Shown here piece after piece: positions 1-11,204 of a stretch of DNA of 64,000 nucleotides; within the stretch, counting starts at the first letter, position 1, and each line of letters starts with the position of its first letter. Origin of the DNA: Nigrospora sphaerica (taxonomy: Eukaryota; Ascomycota; Sordariomycetes; Amphisphaeriales; Apiosporaceae). The stretch is from positions 5,580,001 through 5,644,000 of the forward strand of contig JAGVVL010000001.1 in assembly GCA_018287875.1 (NCBI GenBank). The letters are read 5' to 3'. The notes beneath the pieces are model-generated. The model ran no database searches and was not told the origin of the DNA. It saw nothing but the letters and a program-made list of their open reading frames with translations. The position numbers and the translations under genes were made by a program.

Positions 1-1189
1 TGAAATCTGTCAGAAGACCAACAGTGGGAAGGCCTAGTTGCACAGATAGAAGAAACTCATTTTTGGAGCTCCCATGATACAAGCCTAAGCACTATGGCAT
101 AGCGTGTATCTGGATAATGGGATAATTCCTTGCCTTCCACTTAGATATGTACTACGTCGGCTCTTAGCCTCTTTACGGAGGAGGGGAAGGAGGAGGAGGG
201 GGCATTTACCCCTTCTGCCTCGAATGGATGCGATATCCGGAGGCTTTAACGGCCGGCGAAGCAAGGCATGTTTAGGTAGCCGGGGCCAGACACGTCAGAT
301 CACACATGTTGGCTGGGATACTGGAGGATCGACCACCGGACCCATCCATCTGGTGGACAATTCCACTTATAATGAAGTGATTGGATTCGTGACCAGTACC
401 GGCCTGTACCCTCTTTCGTGCAGCTTCAGGGACTAACAAATGAGCGGGCGCCTCCAAGCCACGCTAAGAGCTTTTCACACGCTTCTGAATGGATATCTCT
501 GCACACCCAGCCAAGCTGGCAGCAAACCATCTCCGTGTGGCCGTACAAGCTCTGAATGAAGGCCCCCCATGCTGTGTAGAAAGCAGCCACACGATGAACG
601 TACTACCTGAAGGCCCAGATAGCCGCTAGGTACTTGGTATTCTGTAAAGATAGCTTTCTCGCACCCCTAAGCAGGTACATACTTAACTAGAAATTGCCCC
701 CTTGCTAGGGGAGCAGCGAGGTACTTCACATTCGTACCCCAAGAGGGAGATGGAGCCCCTTCTTTGAGCCTCATTCTCCCGTCGGTATTTGCAAAGGGAC
801 GGCAGCCACGAGCGGCCCTCTCGCTAGCGTCATCTAGCCTCCAGCACGGACCGCCTGAGCAAGGTTGTAGCTTGAAATTCGCCAACTCATCAGGAGAGAG
901 GGGAGACGAAAGCAACTCAGAAGAATACAGAACAAGAGCTTCTCCCCCTCCCCCAGTCAAGGTAATACCGGAGGCAGGGACCTAGGTAACACGGAACAGT
1001 CACCTCTTGTCAAGCTTTCCTCTTTCAGACGCTCGCCTTGACCAAAAAGCCTTTTGTCCTCTCGGGTAGCTCAGATCATCCCTTGGTTTTCCCCCTTCTC
1101 ATTGGCCGGCGTTTTTCGGCCACGCCACCGCCGCCTCCCGCGTCAACTAGGAGCTTTCTTTCCACCCGGCCTTTCCACGGCGGAAAAAA
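1..1189. other. Intergenic, no gene seen
   Basis: I see no open frame here with coding character. The short frames on both strands lack recognisable motifs or splice structure. The last ~150 bases are the promoter and 5' leader of the Pop3-like gene. Confidence 0.5.
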
Positions 1190-2141
1190 ATGGAAAAGAA
1201 GAAACTCGCCTTTCAACTTGACACGCCGTACTCGGCGGTTGAGTGGTATGTCTTCCGTTGCCCGTGGCGGACGCCCGGGACTCTGACGTTCCGACGCAGG
1301 CCAGCCATTTCCGCCGACGACCAAGACGCAATTCTGGATATCCTATGCAGGTAGGGCAACCCGACCACTGCAGCGAGATTGGCCGCGCTTAGCTGCCGTC
1401 ATCTCCCGCCAAGCCCAATCTCGCCTGCAGTATCTCCGTCTCGCCCGTGGCCCCGAGCATGCACTGACCCGACCTCGTAGCCTCCTGTCCCCGCTCGGAC
1501 ACTACCGGAGACAGCATGCAGTCGTATCCAAGGGCAAGAGGGAGCGGAAGCGCAAACGCAAGGAGCCGGAACCGCCCGGGCATATGCCTGTAGCGCCCCC
1601 GGCCCCGGATATCTTGCGCTATATTGATGTCGGCTTCGCCACCGTTTCTCGCCGCTTGCAGGAGACAACGGCACGCAAGGAGCCACTCGCCCCCGGGCCA
1701 TCCGGGACCAAGATGTCCGAGGCTCAGGTCGTCGAAAGGCTACCCTGCATGCGCCGCTACGCTGTGGTGTTTGTGGCCCGGTCTGGTCAGCCGAGCGCGC
1801 TCAACAGCCATTTCCCGCAAATGGTGGGGGCTGCTTCTGAGGCTTCTCCCTCCCTTCCGCCCATCAGGCTTGTTGGGTTCTCCAAGTCGTGCGAGGGTCG
1901 CTTGTCTGAGGCCGTGGGCATCCCTCGCGTTTCATGCATTGGTCTTGCGGAAAATGCACCCAACTCGGGGGCCCTTGTTGACTTTGTTCGAGGGCGTGTA
2001 CCCGTGGTTGACGTTGCATGGCTCAGAGATCTGCCAAGTGGTGACTACAAGCGAACCAAGATCAACGCCAGCGAGACTACTGTTGGACAACGGAAATCAA
2101 GGAAGCCGGAACCTGCTGAGGGCAAAATTCGAGGAGCATAG
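1190..2141 (+). CDS. POP3: RNase P/RNase MRP subunit Pop3
   Basis: Exons 1190-1245, 1300-1350 and 1481-2141 join to 255 aa. The protein resembles fungal Pop3, a protein subunit shared by RNase P (tRNA 5' processing) and RNase MRP (rRNA processing) in the nucleolus. Supporting stretches are FQLDTPYSAVEW and ILDILCSLLSPLG at the N-terminus, a basic KGKRERKRKRK linker, YIDVGFATVSRRLQ, YAVVFVARSGQPSALNSH, IRLVGFSKSCEGRLS and the tail LRDLPSGDYKRTKINASET. The last exon alone starts mid-protein. The two upstream exons are needed because they supply the conserved N-terminus, and both introns are GT-AG and keep the frame. It is transcribed toward the low-complexity gene at 3.3 kb, with about 1.1 kb between them. 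Identity is by recalled family pattern; the splice model is inferred. Confidence 0.85.
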
Positions 2142-3273
2142 ACGGTTCAAGGGTGATGGCCCTCAAGTTTGTATCGTGGGAAATATAGGTGAACAGCACA
2201 CATCCTGGGAATTTGACCCTGCTCCATCATCTGGGGCCGCCTTTGTCGGTTTTAGAAGACATGTGGTGTTTTTTTTTTCACTCAACCTGTACATCTTGTG
2301 CAATTAAAAACACTTCAACGATGGCATTTGCATAGCTACAGTGCCACAGACGCACCTACATTGCGTATCCTTAGTATCACGTCCGGGCATGAAGTCCGCT
2401 GAGGCACCTACTGGCTGCTCCAATTCCTGAGCTGCCTGAAGGGGCTCCAAATGGCCTATGCCCGGTCCCAATCCCGGTGCTGCTCCGGACTCGGCATTTT
2501 CCTCCTGGCGATTTCAACCCGCTGTTTTCGGCGACTACCGAATCCCTAAATCACCCTTGATACCAGCCTCCACTGTGGAAGGCACACATCCAGTATATGG
2601 GGAGTTTCTTTCCCTCCAGTTTTAGACAACGCACCTGCCTACAGTATCCATGTACTCACATAGATAAACATCCGGGCCCCTCGGGGTGTGCGTACTTGCA
2701 GGCTGGTATTTTCTAGTCGTCCATCCCACCTTCCTTTGGATCAGGTCGAGCTCCTTCCTCTCCCACCCACTTTGCATACCTGTGTTTCATTCTGGGCTGG
2801 TACCTCATCGCCCTACTAGTTTCCCACTTGCCTTGGCAGATCGAATCATTCTCCATCTCTCCATCTCGACGCCCATCTTGCGGTCATGAACCCCCGAGGA
2901 ACATTCCACCTTATCACCCGTTAGGTGGGTATGTACGTGACCTACATACCTACATAATTACCTACACCCCATCTTCCGGCCTTTCCGTCACTATCACGGC
3001 CATCTGCTTGCCCGCTTCTGTTTCCCTCACTGCATATGCGCGTGTTAGGGGTCTCTTTCTCGTCTTCCGCCACCGCTTCCACGTCAAGTACGACTTCACA
3101 GGCGTAGACAATCGTTTTCGTTGGTGAGGCATCTTTCCAACGCGAAATGTCCGTGGAGCCCATTTTCTTACCGGATATCTGATCTATTTTTCGTTTGCTA
3201 ATAAATCACCAGACTTCGTCGACAGCCTAAACCCGTCCTTTGCGATTGGTTGTATCCCGCACTCTCCTTCAGA
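2142..3273. other. Intergenic region
   Basis: This holds the 3' flank of the Pop3 gene and the upstream region of the PPHLR-motif gene. A poly-T tract lies near 2271-2279 and TACCTACATA-type words near 2941-2965. No convincing gene is present on either strand. Confidence 0.5.
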
Positions 3274-5162
3274 ATGGATCACGCTGCTCAGATGGCGGCA
3301 GCCAGGGAGTTGAGAGCGAGCTTTTCCAGTCAATCTTCCAATGGCTCTCGCCGCCCTGGTAGACGAAACGGAGGAAGTCACGTGTACAACTCCTCTTCGG
3401 CCTTTCTCAACCCTCAGCGTGCCGTGAGTCGTCTTGCAATGTCTCAGCATCAAAGTTCAACCGATGCAGGCGTCTCTGCTCCTGTCGGCGCACAAGGCAA
3501 TTCTCGCCAAACCCTTGCTCCCCATTTGAGACCAGCCGTTGGTCTAGATACTGTGAAGATGGCTGGTGCTGCTCAGTCTCACAATAACAGTGACAGCGTC
3601 GCTGTCAATCCTTCCCAGGCAACACCTCCTCACCCGAGAGAACCCGTCGGACATGCTCCTAAGCAGCCGGTCAGCTTTCCTCAGAATGTTCCTCCTCACC
3701 TGAGAGGACCAGTTGAACATGCTCCCGAGAAGCTGGCTGGTCTTCCTCCGTCTATCCCTTCTCACCTGAGAGTCTCTGCTGGTAGTTCCACTCAACAAGC
3801 CGATGGTACTGGAGGCTTTGTCGGAGGTGGGCAGTCCGGTGCCAAATCCCCGACTGGCGATAACCCTGCTACTGCCAATAGGACGGCTCCTGGCAATAGT
3901 CAAGCTTCTGCCAATGGCCTTGGCGGATTGCAAAATAGTCAGTTTGCGCACAATACTCAGCCCACCCTATTCACACCATTTGCGCAGACGAGTACACTGA
4001 AAGACACAGAGACGGCCGGGCGGGTCGCCGGTGCTGATAGTCATGACTACCCACCAGTCGATGGTCAGTCTACTGGTCAGCACATCAGATGCTCTGCTCA
4101 GTATGCTGTGCCTCCCCACCTGAGGTTTTCTGCCTGTGTTCCCGCTCGCCCGTCCCGTGGTGCCGATACGGCTGGAAGCGTTCAAGGAGGATCTGCTATC
4201 TTCAATTTTTGCACCGGTGCCACACAAGCCGACAATATCTTCAACTTCCAGGCTGGTAGCTCAAAGGTCGTCGCCGGAAACCCTCATGAATTTCAGAACC
4301 TTCAATTTGAAAAGGCTGGCCAGCCTTCAACTTCCTCGACGGTGGACGCAATCAACATCACCGCCCCGCGGGCCAATAGTGCCGCCAATGCTGGTATCCC
4401 CGGCCCGGTCGACCACTCGCCCAACATTTCAAGCAGCCAGCCTCTTAGGGGCCATGGAGGGCTAAATGATAGCCGTTTTGCGTCGAAGTTTCAGCTTGGA
4501 CCACCAACGCCCCGGCATACAACCCTGTTCTCGACGCCCAATGCTGCCGCTAACAGTTCTGACAATCACTTTGATGGTACGTCCTTTGGTGTAGATTCTC
4601 ATGATGGCCAGCAACGCCACGGTTCCAAGAATAGTTCTCTTCCGGCCAAGGAGGCTCCAGCCTTTGCGCAAACCGCCGCTAAGCCTGCCATGGCTCCTTC
4701 GATTACTCGGCCTGGTCTCTTAACACCCGAGCCGGATAACAAAGGAGATGACTTGGGTGGCGACGTCGAAATGCTAGATGCTGAGGGGGTTCCTGTGGCT
4801 GGTGATGCCACCAAAACTTATGGTGGCGTTCTTCAGTCGAGATGGGCACCTCAAGCCGGTCCGGACACCAAAGCCCTTCAGGCCAACGCACTGGATTTTC
4901 GAGTAGGTTTTGATCAATGCCACAGCAAAGTCTGCCGAAGCTAACAACTTTCAAGCGTAATGAACCTACCTGGCTCCTGGCTAGGCTTGTCCATCCTACT
5001 CCAACCCCTGCGCGATTCCATCCTTCGCAAGAGCACGAGCGCTGGGACGGTGACACGCTTCAAAGCCTCGATTCGAATACCACCAAGCAGTCCCATATTA
5101 ACCAGACAGACAACGTCAAGGAGAGTACTTTTGGCGGCATCGCTTCGTCTCGCTTTGCTTGA
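3274..5162 (+). CDS. Low-complexity protein with repeated PPHLR motifs
   Basis: I do not recognise this gene. The ATG at 3274 opens a 543-codon frame. A plausible 53-nt intron (4903-4955, GTAGGT donor, GCTAAC branch, AAG acceptor) joins 69 more codons, for about 611 aa. The protein is rich in Ser, Asn, Gln, Ala and Pro and is probably disordered. Five degenerate copies of a P-P/S-H-L/P-R motif occur at about residues 82, 118, 139, 161 and 279 (APHLRP, PPHPRE, PPHLRG, PSHLRV, PPHLRF), some in a longer unit with GPVEHAP or EPVGHAP. PPHLR is the short motif known from the N-terminus of the RNA helicases Ded1/DDX3 (Y-[VI]-P-P-H-L-R). No helicase domain is present, so an RNA or translation link is only a guess. 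A more C-terminal GGVLQSRWAPQ may be a second conserved motif. If the intron is not used, the frame stops at 4944. Confidence 0.6.
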
Positions 5163-5691
5163 CAACTGAAAGCCTACATACGAGCATGTCCGTTGTCTAT
5201 ATGGACGTGTTCATCGTTCAGCCTGGATTCAGCCGGGGCGAGGATGTCAGAGTATGTAACTTGCCGTTGCTTAGCTGTACCGTATGCGGATGACGGTACC
5301 GGCATTATACTTCTTATTCTTCCGCATATGAACCGCCTTATTTGTGAGCCAACGGGCATACGTAAAAAGAGACGAAGGGACGGAATGTACTCCAGGCCAG
5401 GCTTAAGTCAGGACGGCCCGTGCCGCATCTTGCCTCGATCCAGTACGTAATTTGACCCAGCGGTAACATGCTCATAGCTTAATGAGATATGGAACAAGCA
5501 ATTTGCTGCGAGTGGCTGCGGCTGCGTTTCTACTGTGCTTGCGCATAGGACTGCGTGTGCAATATGACGGCCATCGGACATATATGACAGGACCTTCCCT
5601 CGGCCCTCGGCCGAGGGGTCAGTCAACAGGTTTTGGTTTATTATTTGCATTGCTACCGGGTTACCGGCAGGGGTAAACAACCGTGACAAAA
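5163..5691. other. Convergent 3' intergenic region
   Basis: This separates the PPHLR-motif gene from the 3' end of NOC3. It contains an imperfect GC palindrome (CCCTCGGCCCTCGGCCGAGGG, about 5597-5617). No gene is seen. Confidence 0.4.
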
Positions 5692-7793
5692 TTACCGCTC
5701 CCGTATCATGCTCTTCTCGACCAACTTGACACCCTCCCTCACCTTTGGGCAGTAATGCCGCCGGAGCATTTCGCCCTCCCATATGGTGCTCGCGAAGGGA
5801 TTGGAGGACTCAACGCTCTCGCTAAGGGCGTTGAAGACGCCATCGCCTTTGCGTTCTTCGGTGTTCCACAGGGCGGCAACCTTGCGGCCGTGAGTGCCGC
5901 CCACGTCGGTTAGCAAGGCCAGGACGGCCTGAACCGACTTCTCGGGCATGTGCAGGGAGGCGCCCATGAGCAGCTTGGTGAAGGCGGCCAAGCGCAGGGG
6001 CGGCACGGAGCGGATGTTCCAGGGCGGCAGCAAGACGGCCGTCAGGGAGCGGATCAGCAGGACCGTCGTGGTCTGCAGGTTGACCTTGTTGCGGGCGGCG
6101 GCGGGCTGGGCGGCGGGTGCGTCCGGGTCCGGCAGGTGCATCGACTTGGCGCCGAGCTCGAGGTTGGCGTTGAGCGACAGGGGGAGCAGCGTTTGGTACA
6201 GGTGCGTGGTGAAGAAGGACAGGTCCAGGTGCAAGTCCGACCGCGCGTTGTGCGCATCCTGACCGGCCAGCAGTGCAAAGGCCGTCACGGTGCAGAGCAG
6301 CGCCTCGCGCGTCGTGTTGCGGACCGGCGCGTCGTCGTTCTCGAGGTCCTCGTTCCCGGCCGCCGCCGCGTCGCTGTACCGGATCAGATCCTTCAGCGCC
6401 TCCAGCAGGTCGCCGAAGAAGTCCTGGTTGATGAGATGGCTGTATTTCGCCAAACCCTGTTCTTTGGCGTCAGCAGGCGGCTCGGGCTCGACGGTCAAGG
6501 GGAATGGGAAGGGAAAGGGAAAGGGAGAGGGGGGTTGTCTCTTCTTACCTCGAGTGTGGCGCCCATGAGATGCGGTACGCGGAACTTGAGAATGCGGAAA
6601 TACGAAGCAAATACCAGTTTCAGGGTCTCGCTCTGCATGCGGTCTCGCTCTTCGTGGCTGACCAGGGCATCGGCGTGCTCCATGTCTTTCTGCAGCGCCT
6701 TTTGCTCCTTCATATCCTTGCGCAGCTTCTTGCTGCGGAACTCCTTCTTGAACTTTGGCTTCTTGCCGTTGGGGCCCACGTCCTGCTCCACATGGTCCTT
6801 GGAGGCCTTGCCCGAGAACTCGGAAAGGAGCCGCAGGTGCAGGAACGTGTTCAAGACGCTCTCATCGACCTGGTAGTCCCGCGCCTTCATCATCTTGGAA
6901 ATCAACGAGGCGGCCTCTTGTGATGGGCGGCCTTCCTCGTCCTCCTCGAATAACGTCTGGATCGCCTGGAGGCACTTGTTGAAGTCGTCGTCCACCCGCC
7001 TCGTGCTGATCTTTCCCACCAGGATCTTCAACAGGTCGCCGCGGAAGTTGAAATGCGGCACGGCGTTCAGGAGCGTACAGGCGCACGTGATGGCCACGTT
7101 GGCCACTGTCTGCCCTTTTGTAGGCTCGAGGCCGCGGCCGGACCGTGCGTGCCTTGTGAGCTCCTTGATGTAGCCGTGGTAGCCGGTGACGAGCGACTGC
7201 TCGAAGGCGCGCAGTTTCCTCACTTCCTTGGAAAGCTTCTCTTGTCCGGCATCCTCGGACACGGGCCGTATCCGGTAGCCGGGGATGGTGTCTTTGTAGA
7301 CGTGCAGCTGGGTGGCCAAGGCTAATTTGACGATGGCGGGAACGCGGGACTGGCCGATCTTGGCCAGGGCCTTGAAGGCACCGGCGTTTTCCTCCGGGTC
7401 CTCCTGGACGGCGGTCGCTATTTTGGCGAGCTCCTCCTTGGCCTCCCGAATCTGTTGGGCCACGGGGATTTTCGGGGCCGCCTCGGCCGGCTCCTCCTCC
7501 TCCTCAGGCTCGGGCTCGCTCACGTCCTGGGCCTCTAGCCACTCCTCATCGCTCGGCGCATCGTCCACCAGGTTACTCTCCCAGCGGCCGTCGGAAGTTT
7601 TGACGGGCAGCCGGGTGCTCTCTTTCTGTTGTTTCTTGCTGCCCTTGCGGGCTTTGGTCTCATAATCCTGCTCCAGGTTCCACGAGGCGGCGTTCTTGAA
7701 GAAGGCCTTCTGGGCCTTGACGCTGGACCGGCCCTCGTCCTCCTCGGGCTGGGAAGACGCCAGTTTCCTCTTCTTGGAGGGTCTGGAGGCCAT
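5692..7793 (-). CDS. NOC3: Nucleolar complex protein Noc3
   Basis: Two exons (7793-6549 and 6486-5692) encode about 679 aa. Noc3 binds Noc2 in late nuclear pre-60S particles and also has a role in replication licensing in yeast. The N-terminus is basic (SRPSKKRKLAS), followed by the fungal signature SWNLEQDYE, an acidic segment (EPEPEEEEEPAEAAP), the Noc3 N-terminal domain (RIRPVSEDAGQEKLSKEVRK) and a CBF/Mak21-like C-terminal half (HFNFRGDLLKILVGKIS, LINQDFFGDLLEALKDLI, RREALLC-like helices). The 62-nt intron (6487-6548) removes a GGGAAA-type low-complexity run. In-frame ATGs at 7844 and 7811 are alternative starts. I prefer 7793 because it leads straight into the basic segment and leaves the PAC-like box at 7850 in the upstream region. 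It is divergent from NIP7. Confidence 0.93.
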
Positions 7794-8168
7794 GGTGTGT
7801 GCTGGCGCCATATCGACTGCTATTTGCTGGCAGGTGATTTTCATGCGATGCGATGAGCGCGCCGATTTGGATTTCAAAATTTCAATGGATGAGCTCCCGC
7901 AGGGTCTCCCGCCCCACAGTTCTAGGCTGAGAATCCCTGTCGGCTGGAAGGCGAACCCAGTTAGCTCTCCATCCCGCGCCTGCCAAGCGCCGACCGCCTT
8001 TTTTTCCTTGGGAATTCTGCCGCATGGGAAGATCGAAGACGGCGTTTTTGGCTGGCAAAGAACTTCAACCCCCGCGACCAGCAGTTGTAACACCCAGCCC
8101 TTGGTCCAGCGTCGCTATATCGAATTCTCAGCACCGCCACCCGCATCGATTCGCAACAAGCCGACGCA
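7794..8168. promoter_or_regulatory. Shared NOC3/NIP7 divergent promoter with PAC- and RRPE-like boxes
   Basis: This 375-bp interval lies between two ribosome-biogenesis genes transcribed apart. A PAC-like GCGATGAGC lies at 7850-7858 and a second core GATGAGCT at 7888-7895. Between them is an A/T-rich TTCAAAATTTCAA (7873-7885) resembling the RRPE element (consensus around GAAAATTT). PAC and RRPE are the established co-occurring elements of ascomycete ribosome-biogenesis promoters. The matches are read by eye. Confidence 0.6.
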
Positions 8169-9078
8169 ATGCGGCCCTTGACGGAACAGGAAACCCAGAC
8201 GCTGTTCGCGAAGCTGGCCAGCTTCTGCGGCAACAGCTTGAAGGTTGGCCTTCCCCATCACGCTTGGGCTTTGCCCCCCGGCCCCGACGCCTTTCGCTGA
8301 CCCGGCCGTGCGGAATAGAACTTGATCGCGCCCCTCGATGACAGCCCCAATGCCGACCGCGTGAGTAGACACCCTCCCGAGGCGGATCCCGGGGCCGCCC
8401 CCAGAGCCACCACCCGGACCTGCGCGAGCTGGGCAACGCTGACTCTTGCTCGCGAGTAGTACGTCTTTCGCGTCCAGAAGGACCGCATCTACTACGTCCT
8501 CCTTTCCATAGCGAACCTGGCCACCTCGGTCTCACGCGACAAGCTGCTGTCCGTGGGCACCTGCCTAGGCAAGATCACCAAGACGGGCAAGGTCAAGCTG
8601 CACATCACGGCGCTCCCCATCCTGGCCGAGCACTGCCGGTACAAGATCTGGGTCAAGGTAGGCGATCTCAGCACGTCGGGTCCCGCGAGGCCTCGGAATG
8701 CTGACTCGAGACGACACAGCCCTCCGGCGAGATGCCCTTCCTGTACGGCGGTAACGTCGTCAAGGCGCACATCGGACGATGGACCGAAGATGTAAGCAGC
8801 GATTGCCCACTTCCTTACGGATTGCACGATTTTCCCTTTCCCTCCCCATACATGCCGGTGTCTGTTAGCGGGCTGCTAACACCCTTGGTTTCTTGCAGAC
8901 CCCCGAACACACCGGAATCGTCGTCTTCAGCATGGACGACCGGCCGCTGGGCTTTGGCGTCACGGCACGCTCGACCAGCGACGCGCGCCGTCTGGACCCC
9001 ACCGGCATCGTGGTCTTCCGGCAAGCCGACTGCGGAGAATACCTCCGCGACGAGGACACGCTGTTTTCGGGTGCTTAA
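8169..9078 (+). CDS. NIP7: 60S ribosome subunit biogenesis protein Nip7
   Basis: Five exons (8169-8243, 8319-8360, 8460-8657, 8720-8791, 8899-9078) join in frame to 188 aa, close to the usual ~180. Nip7 is a nucleolar factor for 27S pre-rRNA processing. The N-terminal domain starts [19 protein letters not shown]. The C-terminal PUA domain carries [20 protein letters not shown] and ends [18 protein letters not shown]. The central [19 protein letters not shown] and [19 protein letters not shown] are near-diagnostic. Intron 1 uses an unusual GTTGGC donor but has a CGCTGACC branch and keeps the conserved junction NSLK/NLIAPL. The gene is divergent from NOC3, and the shared pathway suggests co-regulation. 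Confidence 0.96.
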
Positions 9079-9614
9079 GCGAGACGAAAAGCCAGGCGGG
9101 GTTAGGGCATTGCATATCGGGCGTTTGGGGTGTCATGGAGAATCCATGTTTTTGGGAGATGTTTTTGCTTGTGATCTTGACGATGCCCCTGACGCAGGGG
9201 GCACGCCGGAATATACCACTTCTCACTTGGCATGACGATAATGACCCACCACGATGCAGCCCTGTGTCAAGCAGAGCCGCGTATCCTCGATAGGGGAAAC
9301 AGAAGCGGGCAAGGGCGAGCACGCAGTGAAGTCGTAGCAGTGTCGAGTAAAGGGTTCCGGGAAACTATTGCCTGGGCCGGAAGCGTAGCCAAGCAGGCGT
9401 TCTCGCTGAACCACCCAAAGCAATCGGTCTGTATTGGAAAAAAGAAGGAAAAGTCTAAGTTGCCACGATGGCGGAACAAGAAGATGCTTTTAGCTACCCG
9501 CCGCGTAATGTCGTGAGCACATGGCCACCCCGCCCCTGACCATTTCTGTTGAAACCACCACAATCCACCCCAACGCCTGTGTATCGTGTACGTGAGACCA
9601 CGGCCGGGCCAGGC
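9079..9614. other. Convergent 3' intergenic region
   Basis: This lies between the 3' ends of NIP7 and PRO1. No gene or clear repeat is seen. Confidence 0.4.
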
Positions 9615-11204
9615 CTACGCCTTTTGTTCTATCTCGTGCGCGGCGGCGGCGGCCATGCTCGCTTCCGCGGTGGGGGTGACGGGGCGGCTCTCGCGGGCGA
9701 AGAGGCTGACGTTGTCGCGGTCGGCGACGTAGTCGCTGTCGGCGTAGCCGAGCAGGCCCTCGATCTGGGTGCTTTTGCGGCCCTTGACGCGCATGATTTC
9801 GCTGGCGGCGTAGTTGACGAGGGCGCGGCCGACCTCGACGGGCTGGCCACGCCAGGGGCGGCCGCCGTCGGCCGCCGCCGCCGCCTCGGGGGCGCGCTCG
9901 ACGACGACGAGGCGCACGGCCTCGTGCGAGGCGAAGTGGCCCTCGACGTCAAGGACGCCGACGGGCAGCAGGCCGGCCTTGTCGGCCAGCGCCCGGTGCG
10001 CGCCGGCGTCGATGTAGAGCGTGCCGTGCGGCGCCAGCCCGTGCAGCAGCCAGAAGTGGCGGTCGCGGATGGCCTGCGGCAGCGGCAGGAAGCGCGTGTG
10101 CAGCGGCACCTTTTCGCCGTCGCCCGGCGGCGCCGGCGCCTCGGCCTCGTCGTGGCGGTGGCCGTCGGTCGACCCCGCCCGCGACGACTTGCCGCCGGGA
10201 AGGCTCTGTACGTAGTTGACGATTTGGGCGATGTTGCCCGGGCGGGCCGACCGCGTGATGACCGTCGTCACGCCGGCCGAGGTGGCCAACTTGGCCGCCA
10301 CAATCTTGGTGCCCATGCCGCCGGTTCCGAGGCTGGAGCCAGCGCTGGAGACTGGGTTGGGTCAGGGCGCGAATGGGAAAAAAGGGGTGGGGGTCTCACC
10401 ATCGGCTTGGACGCCGCTGATGTCCTCAACAACCTCGATGGGCTTAGCGTCGGGGTGAGTCCGGGGGTTCTTGTCATACAAGCAGTCGACATCGGTCATC
10501 AAGAACAGGAAATCGGCATGCACCATGGCGGCGGTGATGGCCGAGAGCGTGTCGTTGTCGCCGAACTTGATCTCTGCCACGGCCAGGGTGTCGTTCTCGT
10601 TGACGATGGGGATGACGCCCATGTCCATGAGCTCCATCATGGTGTTTTGCGCATTGAGATACCTGGTCCGCTAGAGCGCCCGTCAGCAAGCGGGCTACCC
10701 TTTTCGGGCCGCCGGAAACAGGCACCTACGTCGGCGATATCATTGCGGGTCAGGAGGATCTGGGCGATGGGCTGGCGGTAGTGGCCGAAGAAGTTGTCCC
10801 ACAGGCTCATCAGGCGGCACTGGCCGATGGCGGCGAGGGCCTGGAGCTTGTGCAGGTGCTTGGGCCGCTTCCCCTGGTCCATCCGCAGGAGGCCGACGCC
10901 GATGGCGCCCGACGAGACGATGACGACCTTGTGGCCATCCTTGCGCAGCTGCACGGCCGTGGCGACGATGAGGGTCAGGACGGGCAGCAGCGGCTCGTGC
11001 GTCTTCTCATCGACAATGGAGCTGGTTCCTACGTACAGGACGAATGAGCACATGACGGGGGGCGCGCGGGGCCGAGGAGACCAAGGGAAAAGCCAGACGA
11101 TGACGGGGCCGCTCGCGCGCGTCGGAGGGCGAGGAGGCGGACGGCAAAGGAGACGTCGACTAACCCAGCTTGATGACGACGGTAAGTGACTTGGGGCTCT
11201 TCAT
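9615..11204 (-). CDS. PRO1: Glutamate 5-kinase (gamma-glutamyl kinase)
   Basis: Exons 11204-11165, 11028-10730, 10670-10400 and 10351-9615 join to 448 aa. The enzyme phosphorylates L-glutamate with ATP, the first step of proline synthesis. The amino-acid-kinase domain includes [19 protein letters not shown] near residue 8, [64 protein letters not shown] and [22 protein letters not shown]-terminal PUA domain follows, with [19 protein letters not shown]. The acceptor at 10671 is fixed by the conserved RTRYLNA: the next AG would break the frame. Between kinase and PUA domains there is a G/S/H/D-rich low-complexity insert of about 35 residues. The upstream ~800 bp to ATP23 are a divergent promoter. 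I saw no clear TGACTCA element for amino-acid control. Confidence 0.96.

Noticed and set aside
5950..6876. 308-codon plus-strand frame
   Set aside because: Antisense to NOC3; Gln/Gly/Arg-rich shadow.
9549..10781. 410-codon plus-strand frame
   Set aside because: It is the antisense of PRO1 exons. The GC-rich coding of PRO1 keeps the opposite strand open, and the protein has no family pattern.
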